A stretch of DNA of 64,000 nt from NCBI GenBank assembly GCA_040766665.1, contig JAXGQD010000002.1:124001-188000 (forward strand). Direction: 5' to 3'. The DNA is from JAXGQD01 sp040766665. GTDB taxonomy: Bacteria; Bacillota; Clostridia; Saccharofermentanales; Fastidiosipilaceae. The position numbers and the translations under genes are program-made. The notes beneath the pieces were generated by a model. That model was not told the DNA's origin and ran no database searches. It worked only from the letters and a program-made list of their open reading frames with translations. Each line of letters begins with the position of its first letter. The first letter of the stretch is position 1. Positions 35,815 to 45,779 of the stretch are shown piece by piece.

Positions 35815-37329
35815 TCATTTCTCCAGCGGCTTCATCGTGGGAAAGAGGAGCACATCGCGAATCGAGGCCTGATCCGTCAGCATCATGCAGAGACGGTCGA
35901 CCCCCATGCCCATGCCACCCGTCGGTGGCAAGCCATATTCCAAAGCCACACAAAAATCCTCGTCCAAGGTATTGGCCTCGTCGTCACCCGCTTCTCTTTT
36001 GGCCATCTGCATGGCAAAACGCTCGCGTTGGTCCACCGGGTTATTCAGCTCCGAATAAGCATTGGCAAATTCTTTGCCGCAAATAAACAGTTCAAAGCGC
36101 TCCGTAATTTCAGGTAAGCCTGGCTTTTTCTTGGTCAGAGGCGAAACCTCAATCGGATAGTCATAAATAAAGGTCGGCTGGATCATCTTGTCTTCGCAAT
36201 AGTGTTCGAAGAAAGCGTTAAAGACGTCCCCCTTGTGCCAGCCCGGCTGTGTTTCTATGCCACGTTCCTTAGCTAAGGCAAAAGCCTGCTCGTCGCTGCT
36301 CACTTCATAAAAATCCACGCCCGCATGTTCCAGGACCGCGTCGCGCATGCTCAGTCTTCTGAAAGGCGGCTGCAAATTGAGGCTGACCCCCTGCCATTCC
36401 ACTTCTCTTGTCCCATTCACCGCGTCGCTACAAGCCGCAATGATGTTCTCCGTAATTTCCATCATGCCCTTGTAGTCGGTATAAGCCTGATAGAGTTCCA
36501 GAAGTGTAAACTCCGGGTTATGACGCACGGAAAGACCCTCGTTACGGAATTGTCTGCCAATCTCGTAGACCCTTTCCATACCGCCCACTATCAAACGCTT
36601 CAAATACAACTCCGGAGCGATGCGCAGATAAAGGTCAATATCCAGGGCATTGTGATGCGTAATAAACGGTCTGGCTGTTGCCCCACCGGGAATCACATTC
36701 AGAATAGGGGTTTCGACTTCCAGAAAATCCAGATTATCCAAATAGTTGCGAATGGTGCGGATGATGAGACTACGTTTGGTGAAGGCTTCCTTTACATCCG
36801 GATTCATCACCAGGTCCAGATAGCGCTGACGGTAGCGGGTGTCGGTATCTTTCAGGCCATGATACTTTTCCGGTAGAGGCCTGAGTGTCTTGGCCAATAA
36901 TACATAGTCCGTTGTGCGTACGGAGATTTCTCCGCGTTGGGTGCGCATGACTTCACCCTTGACACCTACCCAGTCGCCGATGTCCAGATCCTGCCACAGA
37001 GCATATTTCTCTTCGCCCAAATTGTCTATTTTTGTAAACAGCTGAATGCTGCCGGATTTGTCCGCCAGATCACAGAAGCTGACTTTGCCCATACCGCGCT
37101 TGCTCATCAGGCGACCGGCCAGGCTGACACTTTGTCCCTCCAGCTCCTCGAAGTGCTCGCTGATATCCGCCGCGTGATGGCTCACTTCATATTTGAGTTC
37201 TTCAAAGGGGTCCTGACCCTCAGCCTGCAAGGCTTCCAGCTTATGCAAACGAATTTGCATCTGTTCACTCATGTTGAGTTCCGGGGCTTGAGCGGCTTGC
37301 TCTACGTTCTGCTTATTCTTATCTGTCAC
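35815..37329 (-). CDS. lysS: Lysyl-tRNA synthetase, class II
   Basis: Class II synthetase charging tRNA-Lys. 504 residues: N-terminal OB-fold anticodon domain (about 60-150), motif 2 RQFRNEGLSVRHNPEFTLLELYQAY and motif 3 GGMGMGVDRLCMML. The start is a GTG preceded by AGAGGCAAAG. It lies 80 bp after greA on the same strand, the common greA-lysS order, but a terminator separates them. Confidence 0.97.
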   Translation of the reverse strand: MTDKNKQNVEQAAQAPELNMSEQMQIRLHKLEALQAEGQDPFEELKYEVSHHAADISEHFEELEGQSVSLAGRLMSKRGMGKVSFCDLADKSGSIQLFTKIDNLGEEKYALWQDLDIGDWVGVKGEVMRTQRGEISVRTTDYVLLAKTLRPLPEKYHGLKDTDTRYRQRYLDLVMNPDVKEAFTKRSLIIRTIRNYLDNLDFLEVETPILNVIPGGATARPFITHHNALDIDLYLRIAPELYLKRLIVGGMERVYEIGRQFRNEGLSVRHNPEFTLLELYQAYTDYKGMMEITENIIAACSDAVNGTREVEWQGVSLNLQPPFRRLSMRDAVLEHAGVDFYEVSSDEQAFALAKERGIETQPGWHKGDVFNAFFEHYCEDKMIQPTFIYDYPIEVSPLTKKKPGLPEITERFELFICGKEFANAYSELNNPVDQRERFAMQMAKREAGDDEANTLDEDFCVALEYGLPPTGGMGMGVDRLCMMLTDQASIRDVLLFPTMKPLEK

Positions 37330-37349
37330 ACTTTGCCTCTTTCTTTACG

Positions 37350-37386
37350 CGCTTCGAAAAAACAAGCGCCCAGTTTTGGGCGCTTT
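37350..37386 (-). terminator. Rho-independent terminator between greA and lysS
   Basis: AAGCGCCCA and TGGGCGCTT form a strong stem followed by a T-run on the minus strand. Confidence 0.85.
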
Positions 37387-37409
37387 GATAAACCTTATCA
37401 GCACCCCAA

Positions 37410-37895
37410 TCAGGACTTCGCTTTGCCGATTTTGGTCAATTTATATTTGCCTGCACCACCGGGAGCGATGACGGTGATGGAAGCGCCCTTCTTTTTGCCA
37501 ACAATCGCTTGACCCATGGGAGAAGCCGTAGAAATTTTATTTTCCAAAATGTCTTCTTCTTGCGGGCTAACCAGGGTATAAACGACGCTTTCGCCGCTTT
37601 CTTCATCTTTCAGGGTCACGCTAGAACCGACGGAAACAGTCGACGTGGAGATGTCTTCATCATCGATCACACGGACGTTTTTCAACAAATCTTCGATTTC
37701 TGCGATACGTGCTTCATTCTCTGCCTGCACCTGTTTCGCATCATCGTACTCTGAGTTTTCGGACAAATCGCCAAAGGAGAGGGCCACTTTAATGCGTTCT
37801 GCAACCTCTTGACGTGTAGTCACTTTGCGCAGGTCCAATTCTTCTTTTAAACGGTTTACACCGGCGAGTGTCATTTCAAATGATTTATCTGACAT
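37410..37895 (-). CDS. greA: Transcription elongation factor GreA
   Basis: Rescues backtracked RNA polymerase by stimulating transcript cleavage. 161 residues: N-terminal coiled coil with GDLSENSEYDDAKQVQAENEARI carrying the two acidic tip residues, and a C-terminal FKBP-like domain ending SPMGQAIVGKKKGASITV, the family signature. Length is normal. A GGATGG precedes the start. Confidence 0.96.
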   Translation of the reverse strand: MSDKSFEMTLAGVNRLKEELDLRKVTTRQEVAERIKVALSFGDLSENSEYDDAKQVQAENEARIAEIEDLLKNVRVIDDEDISTSTVSVGSSVTLKDEESGESVVYTLVSPQEEDILENKISTASPMGQAIVGKKKGASITVIAPGGAGKYKLTKIGKAKS

Positions 37896-38018
37896 TTTTC
37901 TACCATCCTATCCTTGCCCTGAGGCAAAGCGTTTTCAAGCCCACAATTTACCACATCTGAGACGCATAGACAAACGGGACTACCGTCACGCTGCTATGCC
38001 ATCAGTACTTTGGCAAAA

Positions 38019-39521
38019 TTAAGGCCGGCGTTCGCTCTCTTTTGTGATGACGTCATGTGCTCCGCCTTCAACGATACTGGTTGCCGACACGCGGACCAAT
38101 CTGGCCTTGTGTTGGAACTCATCAATGCTGATGGAACCACAAGAGCACATTGTGGCTTTCAGTTTCGCCAAAGTGGCGTCCAAGTTATTTTTCAGACTAC
38201 CTGCATAGGGCACATAGGAGTCAACGCCTTCTTCAAAGGCCAAACCGTCTTCTTTATCGCTATGTCCGTAGCGCTGCCAGTTGCGTGCGCGGTTGGAGCC
38301 TTCGCCCCAATACTCTTTTACATAAGAACCGTTGACCAGGAGTTTTCTGGTCGGCGATTCGTCAAAGCGGGCAAAATACCGCCCCAGCATCAGAAAATCT
38401 GCCCCCATCGCCAAGGCTAAAGCCATGTGATAGTCGTAGACGATGCCACCGTCCGAACAAATAGGCACGTACTCGCCGGTCTCTTCAAAGTAACGGTCGC
38501 GTGCTTCGGCCACCGCCATAACTGCGGAAGCCTGCCCGACACCGATACCCTTTTGTTCACGCGTGATACAGATGGAACCGCCTCCGATACCGACTTTGAT
38601 GAAATCTGCGCCCGCGTCTGCCAGATAACGGAAGCCTTCTTCGTCAACCACGTTACCTGCACCAATGGGCAAATCGGGGTAGTGTTCTTTGGACCAGGCG
38701 ATGGTTTCTTTTTGCCACACTGAAAAGCCGTCTGAAGAATCGATACAGATGATATCGACCCCGGCTTCAACTAAAGCCGGTATACGCGTGGCGTAATCGC
38801 GCGTGTTGATACCAGCTGCTGCAATGAGGCTCTTATTTTGGTCTAGCAACTCCATGGGGTTTTCCTTGTGTTGTTCGTAGTCCTTACGGAAAACCAAACC
38901 CACCAGATTGCCTTCCTCGGAAAGTATGGGCAGTTGGTTCAGTTTGTGGTCCCAAATGATGTCATTGGCTTCACTAAGCGAAATGCCCTCTCGTCCGAAA
39001 ATAATTTGATCCAAGGGACGCATAAAGTCTTTGACCTTGGTGTTAGGATCCATTCTGCTCACGCGATAGTCTCTGGAGGTGATTAAACCGACCAACTTGC
39101 CGTTGGAGGTGCCGTCGTCCGTGACGGAAATGGTGGAATGTCCGGTGCGGCGCTTGATTTCCAGGACTTCATTGAGCGTGTCTTCGGCGGTGAGATTGGT
39201 ATCCGATACGACGATACCCGCTTTAAACTTTTTAACTGCTTTGACCATCTCGGCTTGAGACTCGATGCTTTGTGAACCAAAGATAAAAGAAAGTCCGCCA
39301 CTACGGGTCAAGGCAATCGCCAGACCGGAATCCGATACCGCCTGCATGATGGCAGAGGTCACCGGGATATTCATTTTTAGTTTGGGCGTTTCACCCTTTT
39401 TGTAACGCACAACCGGTGTACCCAAATCAACATGCTCCGGTGTGCAGTTTTTTTCCGTCAGATTGGGAACCAAGAGAAATTCACTGAAAGTTCTGGATTC
39501 TTGCTCAAAGATTTTTGCCAT
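38019..39521 (-). CDS. guaB: IMP dehydrogenase
   Basis: Oxidises IMP to XMP, the committed step of GMP synthesis. From 39521 (GGGGAGGC upstream) it is 500 residues: a TIM barrel interrupted by two CBS domains (about 95-215), the catalytic-Cys loop GGGSICITREQKGIG, and SDGGIVYDYHMALALAMGADFLMLGRYF for phosphate binding. The loop sequence SICITREQKGIG differs from the commoner SICTTRxVxGVG form and is the variant seen in some clostridia and kinetoplastids. Monocistronic on the minus strand. Confidence 0.95.
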   Translation of the reverse strand: MAKIFEQESRTFSEFLLVPNLTEKNCTPEHVDLGTPVVRYKKGETPKLKMNIPVTSAIMQAVSDSGLAIALTRSGGLSFIFGSQSIESQAEMVKAVKKFKAGIVVSDTNLTAEDTLNEVLEIKRRTGHSTISVTDDGTSNGKLVGLITSRDYRVSRMDPNTKVKDFMRPLDQIIFGREGISLSEANDIIWDHKLNQLPILSEEGNLVGLVFRKDYEQHKENPMELLDQNKSLIAAAGINTRDYATRIPALVEAGVDIICIDSSDGFSVWQKETIAWSKEHYPDLPIGAGNVVDEEGFRYLADAGADFIKVGIGGGSICITREQKGIGVGQASAVMAVAEARDRYFEETGEYVPICSDGGIVYDYHMALALAMGADFLMLGRYFARFDESPTRKLLVNGSYVKEYWGEGSNRARNWQRYGHSDKEDGLAFEEGVDSYVPYAGSLKNNLDATLAKLKATMCSCGSISIDEFQHKARLVRVSATSIVEGGAHDVITKESERRP

Positions 39522-39680
39522 GCATAGCCTCCCCAAAAGCTGTAAGTATTAACCCAAATGTATTGCGCATATTCTATCATGTTTTTTCGTTTTAAGGGCT
39601 TCGATAAAGTCACGTAAAGTTCAGAGTTCAGGCATGAAGATTTGATAGAATATGTCTGTATCGTTTGAGGGGGAAAAGCC

Positions 39681-40658
39681 ATGTCTGTCAGTCTTCTGCT
39701 TTTTAGTAAGGTTACATTACTTATCTTGGCCATCTTTTTTTTCATCATCGGTCAGCTCCTGGTGATTTTTTTACTCGCGTATTATTTTCTAAAAACAAGA
39801 CTGACTCGTTTTCCGAATCAACCGCAGGCCAAAATTGCGGAGGAACAGATGGCAATAGATGTGCAAAACTACATCAAGCCGGAATTCCCCGGTGCCCTGT
39901 GGTTTTCAGAACATGTCCGGGAATTTGAGCATCGTTTTATAAAAAGCAAAGATGGTTTCCGGCTGCACGCCTGGTATCTGCCTTTTCAGGACTCCCGCAA
40001 AACAGCCCTCATTTCACACGGCTATACCGACAATATTGGCTCGATCGCTTTATACACGCGCTACTTTCACAGCAGAGGCTGGAATGTCTTGATGATTGAC
40101 CAGCGCTGTCACGGCTATTCCGGCGGAGATTATATCGGCATGTCTGTGAGTGAGAGCCAGGACCTGCTTGAATGGCATCAATTGTTATTAGCCGAACGAC
40201 CGGATCTAGAAAAAATCGTATTCTTAGGTTGGTCTATGGGTGCAGCCACAGTCCTGCAAATCTCGGACCTGAAGCTTGAAAAAGTTAAGGGTATCATCGC
40301 TGATTCTTCCTTTACCTCGGTCAAAGATGCCATCTTTTACGAAGCCGGAACCAAGCCTCGTCGCGCATTACTGCGTTTAATTTTTCCTTTTGCCCACTTT
40401 ATCTTGTTAATCCTGAGTGGCGTAAATTATAAAAGAGGCAACGCACTCAAAAAGATTCAACATTGCGTGTACCCGCTCCTTATTTTCCATGGCGATCAAG
40501 ACACGCGCGTTCCGCTTGAGATGGGAAAGCGCCTTTACGATGCTGCAAAGACGCCTAAACGTTTAGTGATTGCCAAAGGCTCTGCGCATGTCCGAGGAAT
40601 GGCTGAACATACGGCACAGTATGAGCATGCTTTGGATGATTTTCTCCTGAGTCTTTAA
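39681..40658 (+). CDS. Membrane-anchored alpha/beta hydrolase
   Basis: A 325-residue protein: one N-terminal membrane helix (about residues 8-38) then an alpha/beta hydrolase domain with ISHGYTDN (oxyanion), the nucleophile elbow GWSMGA, the acid in FHGDQDTRVP and the histidine in KGSAHVRG. It resembles the BAAT/YqkD-type hydrolases. Substrate unknown. Start follows GAGGGGGAAAA. Convergent with the small gene downstream. Confidence 0.86.
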   Translation: MSVSLLLFSKVTLLILAIFFFIIGQLLVIFLLAYYFLKTRLTRFPNQPQAKIAEEQMAIDVQNYIKPEFPGALWFSEHVREFEHRFIKSKDGFRLHAWYLPFQDSRKTALISHGYTDNIGSIALYTRYFHSRGWNVLMIDQRCHGYSGGDYIGMSVSESQDLLEWHQLLLAERPDLEKIVFLGWSMGAATVLQISDLKLEKVKGIIADSSFTSVKDAIFYEAGTKPRRALLRLIFPFAHFILLILSGVNYKRGNALKKIQHCVYPLLIFHGDQDTRVPLEMGKRLYDAAKTPKRLVIAKGSAHVRGMAEHTAQYEHALDDFLLSL

Positions 40659-40664
40659 AATCTC

Positions 40665-41018
40665 TCAGCCTACGCTACGTGCCGTAAAGGCTTTTTTCTC
40701 AGGAAGATTCTCGCAGATTAAAGAAAGCTGTGTACCCGGGAAATAGCTGACATTTCTACTTTGTAAACCACTGAGATCAAAATGCTCCGTCTGTCGCACG
40801 GGCGTTTGTTTCAAGATTTGGGGGACATACACGGTCTGTGCGCGTCGTCCTGCGTTATAAGCCAGTTTACGTGCAGCAACCGGGCGTTTCGCTTGGCGTC
40901 GTTCTGTTCTCAGTTCTGCGAAAAATTGACGCAATTTGAGACGGCTTTCCTCACCAAAAGCAATGAGTAAGATTAGGGGGATTAGGCAGATATATAAGGC
41001 AAAAAGCAGATTCAACAT
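40665..41018 (-). CDS. Small membrane-anchored protein of unknown function
   Basis: 117 residues with one N-terminal hydrophobic helix (residues 3-20), a basic Arg/Lys-rich region (25-60) and a hydrophilic tail. Not recognised. GAGGAAG sits at the right distance from the ATG and codon use looks like its neighbours, so it is probably real. Confidence 0.6.
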   Translation of the reverse strand: MLNLLFALYICLIPLILLIAFGEESRLKLRQFFAELRTERRQAKRPVAARKLAYNAGRRAQTVYVPQILKQTPVRQTEHFDLSGLQSRNVSYFPGTQLSLICENLPEKKAFTARSVG

Positions 41019-41143
41019 GACACTTCCTCATTTCATTTTCAACTTTATTCTTTGCAAAGAGAATGTTCGTTCTGTTTTTAATTTTAGCCTTTTCCGCGTC
41101 GCTGTCAAGAACAGTTGTTCGGTTTATCGAAATTGTAATCTCT

Positions 41144-41172
41144 TTGTCAAATAAGACTTTTCGCCTTATACT
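41144..41172 (+). promoter_or_regulatory. Promoter of trxB
   Basis: TTGTCA (41144-41149), 17 bp, TATACT (41167-41172). Confidence 0.75.
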
Positions 41173-41253
41173 GTTTGATACGTTATTTATTGTTTGCGCT
41201 TTCGCAGCGCTTTAATAATAGAAGCAAATATTTATTTACAATGAGGTTCTAAA

Positions 41254-42183
41254 ATGGAAAACACTTATGATGTCATCATAATCGGTGGCGGTCCTGCAGG
41301 CATGACTGCCGCGGTTTATGCCAGTCGCGCGGAATTAAAAGTCTTAATGATTGAAAAAGGGGTGCCGGGTGGAAAAATCACGCTGACTCCCAACATTGAA
41401 AACTGGCCCGGTATGGAATCGGTGGCCGGCCCGCAATTGGCTGAGCAAATGTTTGCCCACAGCACAGCCTTCGGTGCTACACATATCATGGCTGAAGTAA
41501 CGGATGTCAAAGATCTCGGCAAATGGAAAGAAGTCATTTGCGGTGATGTCGTTTACCGCAGTAAGGCGGTCATTATCGCTTCCGGCACCATCGAGAAGCA
41601 TCTCGGCATTCCCGGAGAAGCGGAACTCTACGGGCTAGGACTTTCATACTGTGCTGTATGTGACGGCGCCTTCCATCGCAATAACACGGTCGTTGTCATC
41701 GGCGGTGGCAATACGGCCTTTGAAGATGCGATTTACTTGACACGTTTTGCCAAAGAAGTGAAAGTTGTCACTCGCCGTGACGTCTCGAGAGCGGAAAAAG
41801 GCACACAGACGGATTTGCTGGCTAACCCGAAAATCGAATGGATTAAGAATTACAAACCGGTTGAGATTGTCGGCAAAGACGGAATGGTGCATTCGGTCAA
41901 ATTTGTGAGCAGCGAAGATGAAAGCAAAGAGCTTGAAATCGAGTGCAGTGGCGTCTTCCCGATGATCGGATTGGATGCGAACACCTCTTACCTGCACTTC
42001 CCGGATATGCTGGACGAAGAAGGCTTTGTCAAAGCCGACGCAGATATGCACACGAATGTTAAGGGTATTTTTTCAGCCGGTGATGTGAATGTCAAACACA
42101 AACGCCAAATCGTGACAGCTGTCGGTGATGCTTCGATTGCCGCGCTGAACGCATCGGATTACATTGAAAAATGGCATGAGTAA
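41254..42183 (+). CDS. trxB: Thioredoxin reductase
   Basis: FAD- and NADPH-dependent reductase of thioredoxin. 309 residues: FAD motif IIIGGGPAGMTAAVYASRA, redox-active CAVC in SYCAVCDGAFH near residue 134, NADPH motif VVIGGGNTAFEDA, and GIFSAGDVNVKHKRQIVTA near the C-terminus. Replacement of the usual HRR-type motif by TRRDVSRAE still fits NADPH. Own promoter upstream and a terminator downstream, so a single-gene unit. Confidence 0.96.
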   Translation: MENTYDVIIIGGGPAGMTAAVYASRAELKVLMIEKGVPGGKITLTPNIENWPGMESVAGPQLAEQMFAHSTAFGATHIMAEVTDVKDLGKWKEVICGDVVYRSKAVIIASGTIEKHLGIPGEAELYGLGLSYCAVCDGAFHRNNTVVVIGGGNTAFEDAIYLTRFAKEVKVVTRRDVSRAEKGTQTDLLANPKIEWIKNYKPVEIVGKDGMVHSVKFVSSEDESKELEIECSGVFPMIGLDANTSYLHFPDMLDEEGFVKADADMHTNVKGIFSAGDVNVKHKRQIVTAVGDASIAALNASDYIEKWHE

Positions 42184-42218
42184 GCTGTGAAGTAATCTGA
42201 AGTAAGATGAATATCTTG

Positions 42219-42252
42219 AAGAAGCTGTCTCCTTTCAGAGACAGCTTTTTGT
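42219..42252 (+). terminator. Rho-independent terminator after trxB
   Basis: GAAGCTGTCTC and GAGACAGCTTT pair around CTTTCA, followed by a T-run. Confidence 0.92.
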
Positions 42253-42343
42253 AAGCTCGGAAGTGCTGAGAATAGGCTCTATGGTGTCAATTGCGGTCTA
42301 AGTATGTGGAAGTCAGAACTTCGCTTTGTTTGTTATTTGTTTT

Positions 42344-42485
42344 GAAAAAGTGACAACTTTGGAAGCCAGCCAAGCGCAATTTTGGCTAGGCGAAAATCTT
42401 GGCACCGCACCGAAGAAAAAGTGACAACTTTGGCGGCCAGCCAAGCGCAATCTTGGCTAGGCGAAAATCTTGGCACCGCACCAAC
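42344..42485. repeat. Two tandem copies of a 71-bp unit
   Basis: 42344-42414 and 42415-42485 differ at only a few positions. Each contains AGCCAAGCGCAAT-TTGGCTAGG, itself a short inverted repeat. Two copies of CAACGCTAACCGC follow to 42525. No gene is seen in 42184-42556. Confidence 0.85.
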
Positions 42486-42556
42486 GCTAACCGCAACGCA
42501 CCAAACCAACGCTAACCGCGCCGCAGCAGAAGCGCCACAGCCACCAAGCAATAAAC

Positions 42557-43627
42557 TCAGCTGATACGCCCGCCACCCAAAACCAAATCACCGTCGTACA
42601 AGACGACCGCTTGACCCTTGGTGATGGCACGTTGCGGTTCATCAAAAATGACTTTAAACGAAGAATCACTAAGTGGTTCCACCAGCGCAGCCTGTTCCGC
42701 ATGGCGGTAGCGGATTTTGGCTTTGACGCGAAGGGGCTCAGTCAAGGACTCGAATGCAATCCAATTGGCGTCCCTTGCAATCAGCTCTGTGCTGAACAAA
42801 GCCTCGTTCTCGCCCAGGACGACCTGATTGTGAGCGGCGTCAATGGCCAAAACAAATAGCGGCTTTGCGGCAGCGATGCCCAGACCTTTGCGCTGACCCA
42901 GGGTGTAGTGGATGATGCCGCGGTGACGACCGAGGGTTTTGCCCTGCTGATCTACAAAATCACCAGGCTCTGACTTGATACCGGCATAGGTTTCTATAAA
43001 GCTCGCGTAATCGCCGTTTTGAACGAAACAGATGTCTTGACTGTCCTGTTTGTCCGCATTGGCAAAATTCAAGCGCTGCGCCACTTCGCGCACCTCAGTC
43101 TTGCGCATCGCACCCAGAGGCAGAAGCAAATGCCCCAATTGTTCTTGGTTCAGGGCATAGAGTACGTAAGACTGATCCTTTGTCGGATCCAGAGCTTTGC
43201 TCAGTAAATAACGTCCTCTCGTTTCATCAAAATGGATTTGGCCGTAATGGCCGCTTACCACATAATCCACACCACGACGTATAGCTTCTGCAATCAGGCG
43301 ATCAAACTTGATGTAGCGATTACAATCAATGCAGGGATTGGGGGTTTCGCCGGCTTGATAAGCCGCGACAAAACGATCCATCACTTCGGCGCGAAAATCA
43401 TCTCCGAAATTCAGGACCTCAAAAGGCATGCCCAGGCGCTCTGCCACACTACGGGCAAAAGCCACATCACGCAGCGAACAACAGGATTTTTCCCAACTTT
43501 CGCCGATATCCTCATTTTCGTAAAGTTTGAGCGTGATACCGCTGCAGTCAAAACCCTTTTCTTTGATAAGCCAAGCCGCGACGGAGCTGTCCACCCCGCC
43601 GCTCATGGCAATAATTGCTTTTTTCAT
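42557..43627 (-). CDS. mnmA: tRNA-specific 2-thiouridylase MnmA
   Basis: Adds sulfur to U34 of tRNA-Lys, -Glu and -Gln. 356 residues: PP-loop SGGVDSSVAAWL (residues 9-20), catalytic Cys in NPCIDCNRYIKF and in DSQDICFVQNGDY, and C-terminal beta domains. Its ATG overlaps the stop of the zinc-ribbon gene by four bases (ATGA), so translation is coupled. Confidence 0.95.
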   Translation of the reverse strand: MKKAIIAMSGGVDSSVAAWLIKEKGFDCSGITLKLYENEDIGESWEKSCCSLRDVAFARSVAERLGMPFEVLNFGDDFRAEVMDRFVAAYQAGETPNPCIDCNRYIKFDRLIAEAIRRGVDYVVSGHYGQIHFDETRGRYLLSKALDPTKDQSYVLYALNQEQLGHLLLPLGAMRKTEVREVAQRLNFANADKQDSQDICFVQNGDYASFIETYAGIKSEPGDFVDQQGKTLGRHRGIIHYTLGQRKGLGIAAAKPLFVLAIDAAHNQVVLGENEALFSTELIARDANWIAFESLTEPLRVKAKIRYRHAEQAALVEPLSDSSFKVIFDEPQRAITKGQAVVLYDGDLVLGGGRIS

Positions 43628-44346
43628 TTCTGTACGATGTTGTTGACGCCGTCCTTAGACATTTCTAGGAGGCCATTGGAGGCATAAACCTTGATTCTGA
43701 CGTCGTCCTGTGTGTCAGCGGCATCTAAGCCATAAACGTCGGCGCGGGCAAGCTTAAAGCTGTCATAAATATCTTTGAGTTTGCTTTCGCTCACTTCCTC
43801 GGGCAAAACAAGTGTTAACTTGGAGTTGTTCTGACCTTCGAGGGAGTAGTTTTGTTCTGTCAGGTTTTGACCGGAAATCAGGGCCGGCATTTTGACATGG
43901 AGTGCTTCACGCTTGGTATTGCGTGAGAGGGTCAGAGGAATGACCAAGGCGGCGACAAGTATAACCACCGCAGCAGTAATGCCCAGCAGAAGCAACTTTT
44001 GTTTTTTAGGAACGACGGGCTCGAATAGCTCTTTTTTCGCCATGGCGACTTTTTCAGCCGGGGTCATTTTTTTATTTGCACTGCTTTTTTTAATCGCGGG
44101 TTGGGATTTTTTTACGGGGACGTTTTTACCGCTGTTTTGAGCACCAAAAGCCAGGCTCTGTTCTTCTACGCTTGGCTCCGGCATCGACTCATTGGGGAAC
44201 TCATACGCATCGGGATTGGCGTCGATGGCGATGGCTTCACTGGGGCTGGTGTGCGCCCAGCAGAACATGCAAACGGCATCGTCCTTATTGCTGTCGACAT
44301 TGATGATGGAACCGCAGTTCTTGCAGCGGCCTTGAACTAATGGCAT
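43624..44346 (-). CDS. Zinc-ribbon, single-pass membrane protein of unknown function
   Basis: 240 residues: an N-terminal zinc ribbon (CKNCGSIINVDSNKDDAVCMFC, residues 8-29), a Lys/Pro-rich linker, one membrane helix (about 118-140) and an extracytoplasmic domain with no recognised family. AAAAGGATAAGG precedes the start. It is coupled to mnmA and divergent from galK. Confidence 0.75.
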   Translation of the reverse strand: MPLVQGRCKNCGSIINVDSNKDDAVCMFCWAHTSPSEAIAIDANPDAYEFPNESMPEPSVEEQSLAFGAQNSGKNVPVKKSQPAIKKSSANKKMTPAEKVAMAKKELFEPVVPKKQKLLLLGITAAVVILVAALVIPLTLSRNTKREALHVKMPALISGQNLTEQNYSLEGQNNSKLTLVLPEEVSESKLKDIYDSFKLARADVYGLDAADTQDDVRIKVYASNGLLEMSKDGVNNIVQK

Positions 44347-44388
44347 ATCCTTATCCTTTTCTTGCTTTGGCTACGATATTGAGCCAGC

Positions 44389-44418
44389 TTGTATAAATTA
44401 AACAAAGCACATTATAAT
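44389..44418 (+). promoter_or_regulatory. Promoter of galK
   Basis: TTGTAT (44389-44394), 18 bp, TATAAT (44413-44418), 57 bp before the start. Confidence 0.65.
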
Positions 44419-44474
44419 GTGAGTCATAGACAAAAGCAATTAAATCCACCCTTTTGAGCTGTGAGGAGAGTGCC

Positions 44475-45772
44475 ATGACAGAGCAAATTTCGAGCGCCGA
44501 TTTCGGCCAATTAGTTCCCGCCGATGCGGCTTTAGCCAAGCTTTATGGTAGTTCAGCCACGATTTTGGAGGAGCAAAGGCAAAGGTACCGATTATTGGCG
44601 GAACGTTTTGCCACTTTCTTTCCCGGAAAGTCAGATATCGCATTTTTCAGCAGCCCCGGACGCAGCGAAATCATCGGCAATCACACAGATCATCAAAACG
44701 GCAAAGTCATGTGCACGGCTGTGAAAATGGATATTGTCTGCGCAGCGGTGAAAAATGACGAGATGAAGATTCGCCTGAAATCAAAGGGTTTTGACAAAAT
44801 CGATGTCATCGATCTGAGCAATTTGGAAATTCAGGAAGACGAAAAAGAGCATTCGGCGTCACTCTTACGCGGTATAGCGGCACGATTCAATCAACTGGGC
44901 TTGAACATAGGCGGCTTCGACGCGTATACGGAAAGTTCCGTGATGACCGGTTCCGGCCTCTCTTCATCCGCTGCTTTTGAGATCTTGGTGGCAACGGTTC
45001 TGGACCACTTTTATAACGACGACCGTCTAAGTGGCTTAGAGCGGGCGCAGATTTCTCAGTATGCCGAAAACGTCTATTTCGGCAAACCTTCAGGCTTGAT
45101 GGATCAGTGTGGCTGCGGGATTGGTGGTTTTATCTACATTGATTTTGCCGATAAAGAACATCCGCAAGTTAAACAATTACATGTAGACTTCGATGCAGCT
45201 GGCTATGATTTAGTCATTACGCATCCCGGCGGAGACCATGCTGATTTGACAGATGCCTATGCGGCCATTCCTTATGAAATGCGTATGGTCGCTGAAGCGC
45301 TGGGTAAGAAGGTTTTAAGCGAAGTAAGCCGCGACGATTTTTTTAAGGCCTTACCACGTCTGCGCAAGGAAGTCAGCGACAGAGCTATTTTAAGGGCCAT
45401 GCACTATTACAGTGAGCAGGAGCGCGTGGATCAAGCTTATGCAGCATTACAAAAAGCAGACTTCGCAGCGTTTTTTGCCCTGCTCAAGGCTTCCGGACTC
45501 AGTTCCTGGATGCAACTACAAAACATCTCACCCCGAACGACAGTACGGAACAGCCAATCGCTTTGGCCTTGGCGGTCTCGGAACGTCTGTTGGGAAAAAA
45601 CGGCATCAATCGCGTACACGGCGGGGGGTTCGCCGGCACAATTCAGGCATTCGTTGCGCAAGAAGCGACTGAGGCTTACATTGCCGGGATGAGTAAAATT
45701 TTCGGGGACGGTGCAGCAGTCAAAGTCGGTATTCGAGACTACGGCGGCATCGCCTTGGCTAATCTGGAATAA
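44475..45772 (+). CDS. galK: Galactokinase, one frameshift
   Basis: GHMP kinase phosphorylating galactose. SPGRSEIIGNHTDHQNGKV is the galactokinase signature, TGSGLSSSAAFE the ATP-binding loop and VHGGGFAGTIQAFV the third GHMP motif. The start follows GTGAGGAGAG. The frame is clean to about 45520. One missing base near an A-run (CAAAAC) moves the last 80 residues to another frame, which ends at 45772. Restored length is 432, slightly longer than usual. The C-terminal motif is intact, so the damage looks recent or artefactual. No other Leloir genes are near. Confidence 0.9.
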
Positions 45773-45779
45773 TTACCGC

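Noticed and set aside
35182..37350. T-box leader for lysS
   Set aside because: lysS starts 80 bp after greA with a terminator between; there is no room for, and no sign of, the T-box sequence or stem I.
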